A DNA stretch of 64,000 nt from Galdieria partita (GCA_025991245.1 BQMJ01000038.1:62001-126000); one strand, 5' to 3'. Numbered from the stretch's first letter, positions 10,581 to 22,165 are shown. Notes: generated from the letters alone by a model not told the origin. Made by a program: numbers and translations.

Positions 10581-13233
10581 ATGAGTAGTGATGTTTTACA
10601 TGGTACTCCAGAGGTATGAACAACACATTCGAGCTGTCGATAAAGAACACTGGCCAACTGAGCGCCTTTTTTTGCTTTTTTTATTTTACAAGGTTATAGA
10701 GAAGGGCACAGGAGGTTTTGCTGCAGAAGCAAGGCAGCGCCACCTTACCAATTTTTCGGGGTTTGGTCCTCCAGATTTAGTTTGTATTAGTAAACACTGG
10801 AGAGGCGTAGTTGGAAAAGGTGTCACACAGGTATTGTAAGATTTTGGGGGTCGAAAGCGGTTCCTAACAAACATCAAGGGTTACTTCCATTTTGTCCGTG
10901 GTATAAAAGCAGAAAATACAGCTAGTATTTCGACTTATTTGGGACGTTTGATCAAACACGGATTGGAGGGTGCCTCTTGGTATTCGGTCAGTTTCGAAAA
11001 CTATCAGTATTTTTCTTATTTAAGATATTGTTTATTAGGGAGGTGGCTATAAGATAGTTTCTGCTGCTTGTCGTTCTTACAACTCCTTTTCAAAGTGCGA
11101 CATTGTGGTCAAAGTTGATGTACCAGGAAGTGTTTCTTCTATCGCTTTATTTCCTGATGGTCATGAAGAGGAAACTAGTGAATTGATTTGGAAAGAAGCC
11201 TTTGTTTGTTCAGTCTTAAGAGCATCAGAGGGTGTTGGAGAGTATCCTTTGTATCCATGCCTGGTTGTCTTTCAACCACTCGACTCCCTGTTGGATGAAA
11301 AGAATTTTCTGGTTGCTGCTAGTGAAATTATTTCGCGCTGGCCCCTTGTGGGCAGTGGTAGGCCAGGACTTGTGTTTGGTGATAATCCCAGTGCCGTAAC
11401 TCCAGCAACTTGCCTAGTTGCAGAAGCCTTGTTTCGATATTTTGCACAAGATAGTCGCTTCGAACAAGCGCAAAAATTCTTTGAGATCGAAGTTGGTGGG
11501 AAAGATGTAGAACTAAAATATTTTGCCTGTAAGGCGTTGAAAGAATTGGGAAACTTTTCTTCGGCTCGTTCTCTTATTGATACTGTGGTTCAAGAATGTC
11601 CTAGTTCCTCTGCTGCACTTGTTATGTCTTCTCAGTTGTATTTGGAAACTGGTCAGTTGGATGCAGCATTTATAGAAGCGAAGAAAGCCGTAGAAGTGAA
11701 TGAAAAAGACACTTTGGCCTGGATTCATTTGGCCAATTTATATGTCGAGAAAGGAGACCTTGTAGAGTCACTGATTGCACTCAATGCGGCAATTATGGAG
11801 CCACCCGCTTTAGATCCATTTCTAAGGGAATTGTTGCCTGCTCGAAAGCGAATGACAAAACCGTTTCCCAATACTTCTGGTGGCACCGACATTATTCGCG
11901 TATTGGCAAAGAGATTACATGAAGAAAGAATCGGTCCAGCTACTGGAGTGGATGAGTCACTTGCTGAACTGTCAGCAACTCTAATGACAGACCCTGAAAA
12001 GCAAGCGTATCAAGTATTAGTAAAGGCGTTGAATAAGTTTGGTTGGGATGAAATACTTAATGCTCGTTCAGATGCGTTTATTATGGAAGCGGACATTTCA
12101 CATCTTTCTGAAGAACAGGAAACGTCAACTGAGCAAGTACATGAAACCGATGAGGAGAAGAAGCAAGAGGCAGCCTCATCTTCTCATGAACATGCAGAAT
12201 CTTCCGTAGACTCTGTAGCATACTCATCACCCGAAACTAAATACTCTGAAGTTCATTCGTCGCCTGGAAAGGATCCATCTTCATCTGCGGAGGCAAATGG
12301 AACAGAGGGTCAGACAGAGAATGTTGCAGCTAAAGAAAATCAAGTTCAGGAAAATGATTTTTCAAGCGTAAAAGAAGATAAAGTTAGAGAAGTGGGCGGA
12401 AGTAGTGAACAGCGCATTTTAAAGAACAAGCAGATGTCCCTGGAGGTTTATTCATCCAGAGGACATAAAAAGAAAATGTGTACTCCTTGGTTAGATTTTC
12501 TCGTGAATAATATGTACGAAGATCTACGTGCTTTGGCTATTTGGCAAGCAGAAGATGAACAAATGGCTCAAAACTTGCGTAACACGAGTGGAACTTCTAC
12601 CTCGAACACGAGTGCACAGACCAATCAAGCTTCTTCATCTGCTTTAAACAATCAGAATGCAACAAGTTCCCAAACTTCGCAAAGACAAAATGGTGACTCT
12701 CACATCTCACAGTCTTTGGATGCTGAACAAATTGCAAAGCAGACTAAAAGGCCACCTGTTGACTGGCTGCGACGTGGTGAACTTGCTCGCCGCATTCAAC
12801 GTTCCAGTGATGCAGAAAGAGCTTTCCGAATAGCGATTATCCTTTCATCGAAGAACGCTGGTGCAGAGAAATCAGCGACTGTAAGTCCTTGGCTATCGCT
12901 TTTAGAAATGTATGCAGAAGATGGATTTGCTTCTGAGGCATTAGTAGCAGCTGATGCTGTTTGGAATTTTATGGATTCTCATGCAGACCGCGTTTCCACA
13001 AGTTCGTTTACTCCACCAGTCCCAGCTGTTCGTCGAGCAATTTTCAAGCTTGTTCATAAGCATGGTTTACACAAGATTCGAGAGCAGGTCATGGACAAAC
13101 GAATTACCATCAATCGACATCGGATTCAGTCGGTTTTGTTAGATGCGGTGGAGTGGAAGGTAAGAAATATTTTTTTCAAACTAAAACCTGATTCACTCTG
13201 AGATGGTTGTAGGTGTCTGGATATGATCGCTAA
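10581..13233 (+). CDS. Exomer component, Chs5-Arf1-binding protein (ChAPs/BCH1 family)
   Basis: Five exons (10581-10613, 10693-10830, 10879-10986, 11039-13159, 13213-13233) give 806 residues; the introns are 79, 48, 52 and 53 bp. The N-terminus carries ChAPs landmarks: FGPPDLV, YFHFVRGIKAENTASISTYL and WYSGGGYKIVSAACRSYNSF. Central TPR-like repeats follow (residues about 200-340), then an acidic Ser/Glu-rich insert (about 440-560). The C-terminal block (PPVDWLRRGELARRIQ) ends in WKVSGYDR. In yeast these proteins bind Arf1 and Chs5 and sort cargo from the trans-Golgi to the surface. The family is best known in fungi. A golgin-like Chs5 partner is not in this window. Splice phases all agree. 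Confidence 0.85.
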
Positions 13234-13361
13234 TAGAAACATTGTTGTTGTAAGAGACCTTGAGTTTTATTTAAGAATAATATCCACCTTTTTTCTTATT
13301 CCTTCTTCACTTATTTACTCAGTAACCGCTCGGGTATTTTGAAGTGGGAAATTTCATGAGC

Positions 13362-14372
13362 TTAATTTTGAATGGAGCTTTTACGCTCTTGTGCATTTGC
13401 TAGTAACATATCGTAGCAAATACATATATGTTTTATCAAGTCTTCTTTCCAAGCGTGAAAAGGGCTTTTGTGAAATGTATGTTCCATCTTTTCCATAGCT
13501 TCAAAAACTCGTTCTTGCAATAGATACCCCACAGCGATATTATTCGTCAAAATAGTTTCATAACTCTGGTCAAACAGGGCAGCAGCTTCCCACTCGTCAA
13601 TGGCATCTTCAATTCGACTTTGAGATGCATATAAAAGGCCACGATGTAAATGTCTTTCGCTGTCTTCCTTGACTCGAGGCTCCAACATACTCCAGAACAA
13701 CGAAGCCTGTTCTAGATCTCCAATATACAACAGTAAGCGAAAAAAAGCAAGCTGACGAGAGACATCTTGCACTTTTCTCTCCAAGTTGTTTTTGGCAAGT
13801 TCCAGGACAGCTTCCAGTCTGTTTGCTTCCAATAAATGACTTATTATACAAGACTCTAAAGTATCTAGAAACAATAACCAAACTTTAGACTGCGAATACT
13901 CCAATTGAGAAATTTCCTCAATCAAACTTCGGAGTTGAAAATATGGTTGCAGTCGACTGTTTACGTTGGTTTCTGAACTTTGCCTAAACGCCACCTCCAT
14001 AGCCAATAAGCAATACTGTGTGCGCAGAGGACTCACAGTCAACATCATGTCACTAGGTATGTCTCTAAAGTCTTTGTTTCAACTTTCAAAACTGCCTGAC
14101 TTTGGGTTGCATACTTACTCCCAGCCATACTGCTCCTTCCAAGAATTCAACCACTTTCTCGCCAGTTCTAGTTTCCCCATTTTTAACAAAGACGCTAACA
14201 TCAAACACGCAAAAAAACACGCCTTGTCCATGTCAACATTATTACCTGAAACAAGAAGCTCTTCTGCTTTACGATACAATTCTTTCCATGAACCGTTTTG
14301 TAGCAAAGACATCAAGTTCTGTTCTTCTCTCTGGTTCTTGCTATCTGCTGTGCTAGAGGCCAACTTACTCAT
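13362..14372 (-). CDS. TRAPPC12: TRAPP complex subunit 12-like TPR protein
   Basis: Two exons (14372-14119, 14064-13362) flank a 54-bp intron and give 318 residues. The protein is almost all alpha-helical TPR. The joined segment WEDIPSDMMLTVSPLRTQYC and the C-terminal repeat NNIAVGYLLQERVFEAMEKM match the layout of the TRAPPC12 C-terminal half, including the conserved asparagine pair at the end of the TPR array. TRAPPC12 belongs to the metazoan-type TRAPPIII tether acting on ER-Golgi traffic. This version is much shorter than the human one because it lacks the long disordered N-terminus. It ends 128 bp from the convergent exomer gene; the head-to-head neighbour is the small gene at 14430. Confidence 0.7.
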
Positions 14373-14429
14373 AATAGTAACCGCTATTTTCTAGGGTGCT
14401 CAATACCACAAAAAGTTTCCAAGTGTGTC

Positions 14430-14776
14430 ATGTTGCGGAATCCTCACTCCATACATCAATGCTATTGTGCCGATAGCAATATAGTGATAGACCATTTTCC
14501 ATTATTGAAGTAGCAGGATAGAGACATTGTTCAGTAGCAATTCTCTTTATTTACTATTGCAGTCTCAACACTGAAATCTTACTTCAGTTTCTCTTCAATG
14601 TTTGCAGGAATGAAGTAGAAGAAGTTGGTAATATGATGTTAAAAGCTCCTCTACTTCAAGACAATTATCATTGGTTTTCATGTCTTATGAAACAACAACC
14701 AATTGCGGTTGAATTCAATTATTTTCTTCCAAGAACAACACAGCAAATAATTTCGAAAGGCGGCTGCTCTAAATAG
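14430..14776 (+). CDS. Tentative small two-exon gene, unknown function
   Basis: I found this only by looking for splice pairs. ATG at 14430, exon 14430-14509, a 53-bp intron (GTAGCA...TTGCAG), then exon 14563-14776 in matching phase 2 give 97 residues ending in TAG. The sequence is mixed in composition, with a Leu-rich centre (TEILLQFLFNVCRNEVEEV) and an aromatic C-terminal half (NYHWFSCLMKQQPIAVEFNY). It does not look like random AT-rich translation. No family recognised. It starts 57 bp from the divergent TRAPPC12 start, a spacing common in this window. Transcript evidence is lacking. Confidence 0.4.
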
Positions 14777-15162
14777 TGTTGAATACTAGAGGAAACTGAA
14801 AGACGTCTTGAAAAAAAGAGCTATGAATACTTTTTCCTTTTTGCAATATCGAGCGTTGAAACAAGTATTCAACTCTATTATCTGAATATTCGACAATAAA
14901 AGTGATATCAGAAAGACTTGTTGATAACTGTCCCAGTTATTGTAGACAAAATATTCTTTCTGAGAAGAATTTGGTATCCTGTCATAGAATATTGTTCCAT
15001 TCCTAACAGAAGAATTGTTCATTCTTATATTGTACTTGAGGTATATCTGCGAAGTTCACAGGAAGACCCTCCATTGTTGACTCATGCTCGGCAAGGCAAT
15101 GAAAGGATGACTTGAAATTTTCACTGGTGGGACAATCTCCTCTGGTTGATGATTGCTGAGAG
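14777..15162. other. Intergenic region upstream of SmpB
   Basis: About 390 bp with short frames on both strands and no recognisable motif. It probably contains the SmpB promoter. Confidence 0.5.
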
Positions 15163-15908
15163 ATGAATACAACAAGAGAGCTTCATGAGCGTAGTTGCTT
15201 TCAATATCCATGTTTTTGGAACAGGATTGATGACCACCACACTTTCGTAGCACGAAATAAAGTAGCAAACGTTTTGTGCCGCAGTCGTTGTGGTGTTGTA
15301 TTGCTGAGTATGGCTGCAAGAAAGAAAACTCAGTACAAAGGTCCAGGAAGTATCGTAGCAGTTAATCCTATAGCAGGAAGAAATTATGATATTTTGGAAA
15401 AATTTCAGTGTGGTCTTGAACTGAAAGGAACTGAAGTAAAGAGCGCAAGAGAAGGGAATATCAACTTGAAAGAAGGTTCGTATTTATTTTTCGTAGAAGA
15501 CAACTTGATGAAACCGTTGTTTTCATAGGATATGCTAGAGTAAAAAAAGGAGAACTTTGGTTGTTAAACGTGCAAATCTCGCCGCATTCTACCACCAGTA
15601 CTTCTTTTAACCATGAACCAAAACGACCGAGAAGGCTTTTGGCACACAAGTCAGAAATTATCAAATTGCAACAGCGTCAGCAAGAAACTAGATTCACTAT
15701 CATTCCCACAAGGTATGTTTTATACAAATCATATCAAAAGTTGTTTTTCACTTTAAACAGAATGTATATCGGAGAAAGAAATTATATTAAAGTGGAAGTT
15801 GCTACAGCAGTCGGTAAAAAGCTGTATGATAAGCGAAGAGATATAAAAGAGAGGGAACAGAATCGGGAGATTCGTCGTGTTATTAAATATAAGATGTATG
15901 ACGAGTAA
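15163..15908 (+). CDS. smpB: SsrA-binding protein SmpB (nuclear-encoded, organelle trans-translation)
   Basis: Three exons (15163-15475, 15529-15712, 15761-15908) with 53- and 48-bp introns give 214 residues. The SmpB core begins near residue 50. It shows GLELKGTEVKSAREGNINLK, then YARVKKGELWLLNVQISP, FNHEPKRPRRLLAHKSEI and GKKLYDKR with a Lys/Arg-rich tail. This is a full-length bacterial-type SmpB. It binds tmRNA and brings it to stalled ribosomes. Red algal plastids are known to encode tmRNA, so the product probably acts in the plastid. The 49-residue extension would be the targeting peptide, though it has several acidic and His residues, and a shorter start at 15310 is possible. Introns show it is settled in the nucleus. 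Confidence 0.9.
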
Positions 15909-15909
15909 G

Positions 15910-16128
15910 ATGTTTTCATTTCGCCATTGGGTAAGTTACAGATTGTGTGATTGTCCAAGTATTTAGATTATTGTTTCTTTTCTATTTGATTGACAATGAG
16001 ATAGTCTAGTTTTCCTAGGTTTTCTCAAAATACCAGCCGTTTGGTTGATTGCTCGTGAAGGGAATGTTCCGCATGCAAAAGTTTCTTATCTATTTCACTC
16101 TCAAAGCAAACAGTATCTAATCGACTAG
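15910..16128 (+). CDS. Tentative small two-exon ORF, unknown
   Basis: The ATG lies one base after the SmpB stop. Exon 15910-15958, a 51-bp intron (GTATTT...GTCTAG) and exon 16010-16128 join in phase and give 55 residues with a balanced C-terminal part (IPAVWLIAREGNVPHAKVSY). It may equally be SmpB 3' UTR and chance. No family recognised. Confidence 0.25.
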
Positions 16129-16454
16129 GAGCCTAGACCAACTACATATCGCATTAGGAGATTTATATTTTACTATTATTTTCAATAAGCACTTGCCGTC
16201 CATATTGAGCGTTGTAAAATGTACGAGAAACAAAAATTCTTTCAAATAAGAAGAACACACACCAAGATAAATATATTCCGTATACCTAGTAGATCATATT
16301 TATTAATCAGCGAAACGAATACCTTATTGTTTTGACTCATCTTTCAGCTTTAACGTCTGACTTGTTTCTCATTTAGAGCAATAAAGTGCCCAACGATTAC
16401 AAGTCGTCTGAGCTACTGGACAAATTCATTTTCTACTCTTTGTGAAGAGGGAAC
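16129..16454. other. Upstream region of cytochrome c peroxidase
   Basis: About 325 AT-rich bases with no coding frame worth reporting; presumably promoter and 5' UTR. Confidence 0.5.
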
Positions 16455-17638
16455 ATGTATCGCCAGTGCTTGAAGAGGGCCTTGAAGAGTCGCTCATTAG
16501 TCTCTGAAACAGTCGGCTATTGGAAAGGCAGTACAAGGTATTTTAACAATTCAGCTGGAACCCAAGGGAACTATTGGAAGTCTTCTGTAAAGAAGCTTTC
16601 TGCTGCTGTCACAATAGGTGCCGCAGTTGCTGCTTTCTATGGAGTTGAAAGGCAAAGAACCTCTCCTATCTCTTGTAAGGAAGCAGAAACTCCCGCAAAG
16701 GGTTCTGTAAACTACGATAAAGTCAGAGAAGCAATTGTAAAGGTGATCGAAGTAGATGATAACATTGCTCCTGCAATGTTGCGCTTAGCTTGGCACTCCT
16801 CTGGAAGTTATGACAAGAAGACAAACACTGGAGGTTCAGATGGCGCTACCATGCGATTTTCTCCAGAGAAGGATTATGCTGCTAACGCCGGATTGTTTCG
16901 AGCTCGGGATGCTTTGGAGCCTGTCAAGAAACAATTTCCTGAGATAACCTATGCAGATTTGTGGACTTTGGCTGGTGTTGTTGCTGTTGAAGAGATGGGA
17001 GGTCCAAAAGTTGCTTGGAGACCTGGTAGAAGAGATGCAGTTTCTGGACAAGAGTGTCCACCAGATGGGAGGTTACCAGATGCTGATAAGGGGACTTTAA
17101 GCGGTACAGTTCAGCACATTCGAGACATTTTTTATCGTATGGGCTTCAATGATCAGGAAATTGTTGCCCTAGTTGGTGCACATGCAGTTGGACATACCCA
17201 TAAACAGTTTTCAGGTTATGATGGACCTTGGACTCGGTAAGAATAGAATTCCACAGAGCATTATTTTAGTTTTACATTTTCTTTATAGAGCACCGACAAC
17301 TTTTTCCAATGAATTGTTTAGAGAGTTGTTGGAAAATAAGTGGACTCTTAGAAAATGGAATGGTCCAGATATGTTTGAGGATCCCACTGGTAAGTATGCA
17401 TCATGTTATGAGAATACTGTATCTGATTCTGGGGTTTGTTAAAATAGGAGAAATAATTATGCTTCCGACAGATATGGCTCTAACATGGGACAAAGAGTTC
17501 CGCAAATATGTAGAAGCTTATGCTGCTGATCAGGATCGCTTTTTCGAAGATTTTGCGAAAGCGTTTCAAAAGCTAGAGGAACTTGGTGTGAGGGCTTTTC
17601 AAGAAGAAGCTAAAAAGAAGCGTGGCTGGTTTTCTTGA
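16455..17638 (+). CDS. Mitochondrial cytochrome c peroxidase (class I haem peroxidase)
   Basis: Three exons (16455-17236, 17289-17389, 17448-17638), with 52- and 58-bp introns, give 357 residues. The first 40 residues are basic and Ser/Tyr-rich, then a short hydrophobic span ([16 protein letters not shown]), the presequence design of yeast CCP1. The distal haem site [11 protein letters not shown] supplies the Arg, Trp and His. The proximal site is [12 protein letters not shown], and [10 protein letters not shown] lies in the Trp191 region. The enzyme reduces H2O2 with electrons from cytochrome c in the intermembrane space. Ascorbate peroxidases share the fold, so the electron donor is inferred from the presequence and from [11 protein letters not shown], which is nearer CCP. 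Confidence 0.85.
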
Positions 17639-18370
17639 GCACTATTGGCATATATGAAAAGTGATATGTTTCCTTTTATATGTAGTCACTTGTGTTTTCT
17701 TTTTCAATAAATATGTGTTTTTTGAAACAACTATGGAGACGCCAAGTTTCTAACCTATGCACAAGTTGTACTGTGAAAATGAGGTTATTCTGAATACCAA
17801 TATGAAAAGCTTTCTCCAAAGAGAGTCAAACCTTTGATAAACAGCACTACTCATCTAAAAATAAGGTGAATGATAACACAAGTATCAGCCATAAAAACAG
17901 GTGTGCGCTGAAGAAAAGCAAGGTATTGATTCTTTATATCCAACGTGAACAACTAAAAATTTGAAATAGTCATTCTTTAGCAACTTGTGGAGGCTACAAA
18001 TACCGACCATTCCGTTTTCCGCATTGAGAATTTCTAATTTCCCTAAAGACGTGAGCTCATCGAAAATTCCATTCGAAACTGCATCTCGACAACATTATCG
18101 TTTTGAGATTACGACACTGAGGAGGATGTATGCCGGTGGTTCTTGGAAACCGAAGACAAAAGTTATTATTTATTGAAACACAACGTGGGGTTTCAAGAAT
18201 ATTGATAAGAGGTTCGTCACGGGATAAAAGTAAGTGCTGTCTGCTGGAGCTCTAGGGGCTAAAATTTTGTAGTTTTCCTGACAACGCTAAGCTAGAATTG
18301 AGCTCCCAGTTGTATGTATTGTACAGTTTTGTGAAATATTATTATTTTCGTTATCTTCACTTACTTGGCA
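17639..18370. other. Region between peroxidase and Trp-rich gene, possible unresolved exons
   Basis: An open stretch at 17985-18176 (+) follows a plausible acceptor at 17980. It encodes a Ser/Arg/Pro-rich sequence ending at an ATG-led KPKTK segment. It could be a 5' exon or a separate small gene, but I found no phase-consistent route into the next gene. The left 340 bp look noncoding. Confidence 0.35.
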
Positions 18371-19542
18371 ATGTACAACGACAAGAGGCTATCCCGTGCA
18401 AGAAGCTGTCCAACCCTTTTCGCAGTTTTGAAAGAGCAAATGGTTCAGGGAAAAAAGGTAAGCTAGAAGAAGACTCTTTGAAACGCTTTTAATCGTAGAC
18501 TTATTAGATTCGGTTAAGTAGAGGCACTTTGAATTACATTAAAAGCAAAAAGTCAGGCAAATTTTATAAAAGTACATCTTCCAGCGAACTAGAGACCATA
18601 CTAGAAGGTGACGAAGGAGGAAACTGTACAGATGACGATGCTTTAAGTAGCTGTAGTGTCTCGTCTTCTCAATCAGAACCAGCTGATATGAATGATGCGA
18701 ATTCAACTTCCATGGGCTCTGTAACTTATACACTCGAACAACGAATTCCTGATGGATTACGAATATCACCTCGTCGATTGAGTCAGTGGTCTGATAGTGT
18801 GGCTGTTCAACGATATATCCCACAAGGACAGAAGAATAGCAATGGATCTCCAAGTGCAACAGAAAAGTCTCCACAAGGACAATCACTTTTTTCTGTACAA
18901 AAAGAAAGGAATCTTCCATGGTCACACTATGAAAAAAGTACGCCTCAACGCTTTTCCTGCATTTCATCTTCATTAAATTCATTGAATCGATCATTTTTGA
19001 ATAAGGAAGGCCAATCTAAAAAGGAAGAGAAACAAAACACTGTATTGAAAGAGGTGCAGTTAGAAGCATCCAATGTAACTTACAGCACTAGGCAGAACGT
19101 GGATGTTATTCATCCAGGTCAACTATGGTTGCCTCCAGTAGAATGGCGAGTTGAAAATATGGAGTCCCTAGTTTGGAAGGATCAGCATATTTATCACAAA
19201 GAAGAAGGCGGATGGTGGATGGAGCGGTGGACACTTTATACTGATAATAGGCAAAGGTTGGGAGGTAAGTTGAAAAGTCAGAGTATCAATTATACAACAA
19301 GTAACTGTATATAAGATAAATTCGGTGTAGATGCTGATGGCACACCTTGGTCTGAGTGGTGGATGGAAAAAGAATTGTCTCATTCAAAAACTGATAATTC
19401 TGCTAACTATATTCAGAAGTTTGGTCAAAAATGGGGTAGAAATGCAAGAGGTGAGCGTTGGTATGAAACTTGGCAAGTAAGGAATGATGGAAAAGTTGAA
19501 ACTACGTACCGGTTGGAAAGAGCAAATTCTGGTAACTTTTGA
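18371..19542 (+). CDS. Tryptophan-rich protein, ESV1/LESV-like repeats (tentative)
   Basis: Three exons (18371-18457, 18508-19264, 19331-19542), with 50- and 66-bp introns, give 351 residues. About 230 N-terminal residues are Ser-rich and low-complexity. The last 110 are packed with aromatic repeats such as GGWWMERWTLYTDN, TPWSEWWMEKELS and KFGQKWGRNARGERWYETWQ. A WG.N..GE.W spacing of this kind is what I know from ESV1/LESV proteins, which bind starch glucans in plants. In red algae starch is cytosolic, so a floridean-starch role is a guess. The 3' end may continue through a further intron starting at 19531. The 5' start could lie further upstream. Confidence 0.6.
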
Positions 19543-19691
19543 AGTTATAACTTGACCAATATTGTATTACTTTGAAAATAGTTATCTCAGATTTTGTAGG
19601 CATGTAGAGATGCAAACATGAATAAAGAATTTGAACTATAATGTTTTGCCTTGAGGGCAAAGTGTTCAAGTAGAAGAATAAATCTCAAAGG

Positions 19692-21301
19692 ATGGATTGG
19701 GAATGCCGCCATTTTGAATGTTGTGTGTAGAATAATGGATTGTGATGAAAGCATCAAGAGAAACAGGCATTGTAGGTTTTCTTACTATCTTTTAGAAACT
19801 CTTGGCTGAAATACTTATAGTGAGAAGGCTTACATGTATTACGGACCCAGTCAAAACAGTGGGAAAGCAGTCCAAGAAAGTCCCAAAGGAGAAGCAAGAC
19901 TACGACTTTATTGATCGTCTCTCAGAGACTGACAAAGTGGACAAGAACAAGCTATTCCAAGAAAAGTCAACAAATGTTCATTCCTCAATCCCTGAAAATG
20001 CGCGAAATTGTGACGTTAAGGACTCAACCGCACAGGGAGAAGAAAGTGTTGTTCCAATTGCCTTAAGTTCTCATTTGGTTGAAAAGTCTCTTCTAACCAT
20101 ATTTCTGTAAGTGTTAGAGACGAACAGATGACATATTAAAAATATGTAGAAAAGAGAAAACAATGTGTTCTTATCATAGTTTACGAAACAGTTTGGCTAA
20201 ACAAGAGACTGATGTTTCACATGGGACCAATGACTTTGTATTATTTGGTTGTATTTGGCAGAAAGTGAGCGTTCGCGAAGGAAAGCATGGATCAAAGTGA
20301 GTTTCTGGAGATTGAAAAAGAGATGAAAGTATATCTTTTAGATTTGCCGTCTGTAAGCTATGTGACATGCAGGGCCGTTATTCCAGTTTGTTGACGCTGA
20401 TACTGACAAAACAAGCTTGTGATACATTTTGGAAAGAAAGTCCGGGAACAGTTTTAATGGTATATCAAACCTGTTCTGTTTCTTAGTATATTTTAATGGC
20501 AGTAGATTATATCACCAAAGGTTCTCAAGCCACGAAGCCATGGAGATGGTTGTGCTATTCAAGTTGATAAGACAAAACAAATATGGATATTGGGCAAAGC
20601 TGAATATTGTGGAGTTTGTCATTCTTTCTGATTATTGAAATTTATTGTATTAATTTGTTTTCATAGTTTTGTTCTGCAGTTCGGAAGGATGGCACAACTT
20701 GTGGTGTTTGCGTAGACACTCGTTTTGGTTCGTTACTTCCTATTATGTATTATGCAAAAGATACCGATTATCGTTAGGAAACCGATGCGGATATCATGAA
20801 AATTTAAACATCCAATCTAAAACTGCCACAAAAAGACCTGAACTTAATAGTGTGCCTTTTGCTTCTGCCATACATCCAAATAAGTACATGAGATCCGTAA
20901 CATTTCGTAAGTTGAGTTATGTTTGAGTGTTTCGATTGAAGGCATTTTCTTTGTTTCAGAAAATATATCCAAAGGTGCATTCAATGTTTCATTCGGTAAT
21001 AACAAGAACCAATCGATACTAATTAATAATATGGAATGTTCCAAAAACGTTAATTCTAATCGAGCAGAATATAGTTCAGTTTTTCAGTCATCTGAGTTTC
21101 ACAATGGACGGTAAGTAACTTGAAGTGGATGTATACATTTCTTATCCTTCAGATAGCCATTCTCATGGGATGAGATATGTCAACAAACTAAAGACCAGAA
21201 GAATGATTCCTTGTCAAGACAGTGTCGTTGTAGGACCGGGGTTCAATGGATCTGATCAGAATCTAGAAAATTCCATAGAATTAACAGATGACGAAGAATA
21301 A
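19692..21301 (+). CDS. MCM10: DNA replication factor MCM10
   Basis: Nine exons are predicted: 19692-19724, 19796-20106, 20150-20296, 20342-20459, 20506-20613, 20667-20727, 20778-20906, 20960-21110 and 21157-21301. They total 400 residues, with introns mostly 43-53 bp. The core is clear. An OB-fold begins FVLFGCIWQKVSVREGKHGS and continues CDTFWKESPGTVLM. The MCM10 zinc finger follows as YCGFCSAV...CGVCVDTRFGNRCGYHENLN (C-C-C-H ligands). MCM10 links the CMG helicase to polymerase alpha. The C-terminal metazoan domain is absent, as in yeast. The first exon is the least certain because exon 2 has no ATG; the alternative is an unseen 5' exon. Confidence 0.8.
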
Positions 21302-21469
21302 TTAACTAGCTGTTGTATTCTATACCTGTGGCAAGAATTCAATGTCAACAAGTTTCTTTTCTACATTTCAAAGTGACTAACATTCTTGGATATTCATTTT
21401 TTGAACACTTGTTTTCGAAGATTCATTTTCGTAAGAAAAGTATAAATACAATTCTTTGCAAAACTGAAA

Positions 21470-21852
21470 ATGTTGTGTAGGCTGAGCAACCTGTTTCCAG
21501 TGGCAGTGTTCGACTTTTTCTCCTTGTATGACTAGTTGGTTGTTTATTATGAAGCCAGTGTGAAAACACTCTTTGAAAGACTTTTGGAATATGCAAACTC
21601 CGTGTTTACACCTCCTCCATGTAGTATCTTGTGGTTAGTAGTAATTGTTAGAAATAGTTTTCCAGGTTAAACAGACCCTTCAACTTATCATAGTTTGAGG
21701 TAAAATCTTTGCGTTGTGACTTGACTGATGCTACTCTCAAGAGCTTTTACCAAGAAACACTTGTGCACTTTTTGTCATCTTCCAACCAGGTAAAAACTAT
21801 CGTTGTCGAATGGGAGCTATTACTATTGGAAAAAAGTCACTCTTTTCTATAA
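21470..21852 (+). CDS. Tentative small three-exon gene, unknown function
   Basis: Found from splice pairs in an apparently empty gap. Exons 21470-21525, 21580-21646 and 21694-21852 are separated by introns of 54 and 47 bp, and all phases agree. The product is 93 residues, hydrophobic at the N-terminus (MLCRLSNLFPVAVFDFFSLL), with a PPP turn and a helical second half (LTDATLKSFYQETLVHFL). No family recognised. Neighbouring frames at 21541-21580 are also open, so the first junction may be wrong. Confidence 0.4.
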
Positions 21853-22165
21853 TAGAAATAAACACACTCGGTTCGTTGTAAGTGATGTCCATTTCTATTG
21901 AAAGAACCCAGTGAGCTTTTGAAGTGTCGTGACCTTGTTGTAGTCTTCTTTTATGAGTTGGCAGCGTAGTTTTCGTTCTGCTTTCACAAGCAAATACAAT
22001 CGAGTTGTGTAGACTTTTCCAAACTATATTTACAGTATAAACAAAGTAACGACTCTAATACTAGTTTCACTTCCCAAACACACGGAATCTCAAATATATA
22101 GTTACATCATACTAGTGTATATAAAAACCAATTATATTCCAACCAAGCAAGCTTTGTTCCAGGCA
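21853..22165. other. Convergent 3' region
   Basis: About 310 bp between the tentative small gene and the CNNM stop. AT-rich, with no supported feature. Confidence 0.5.
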
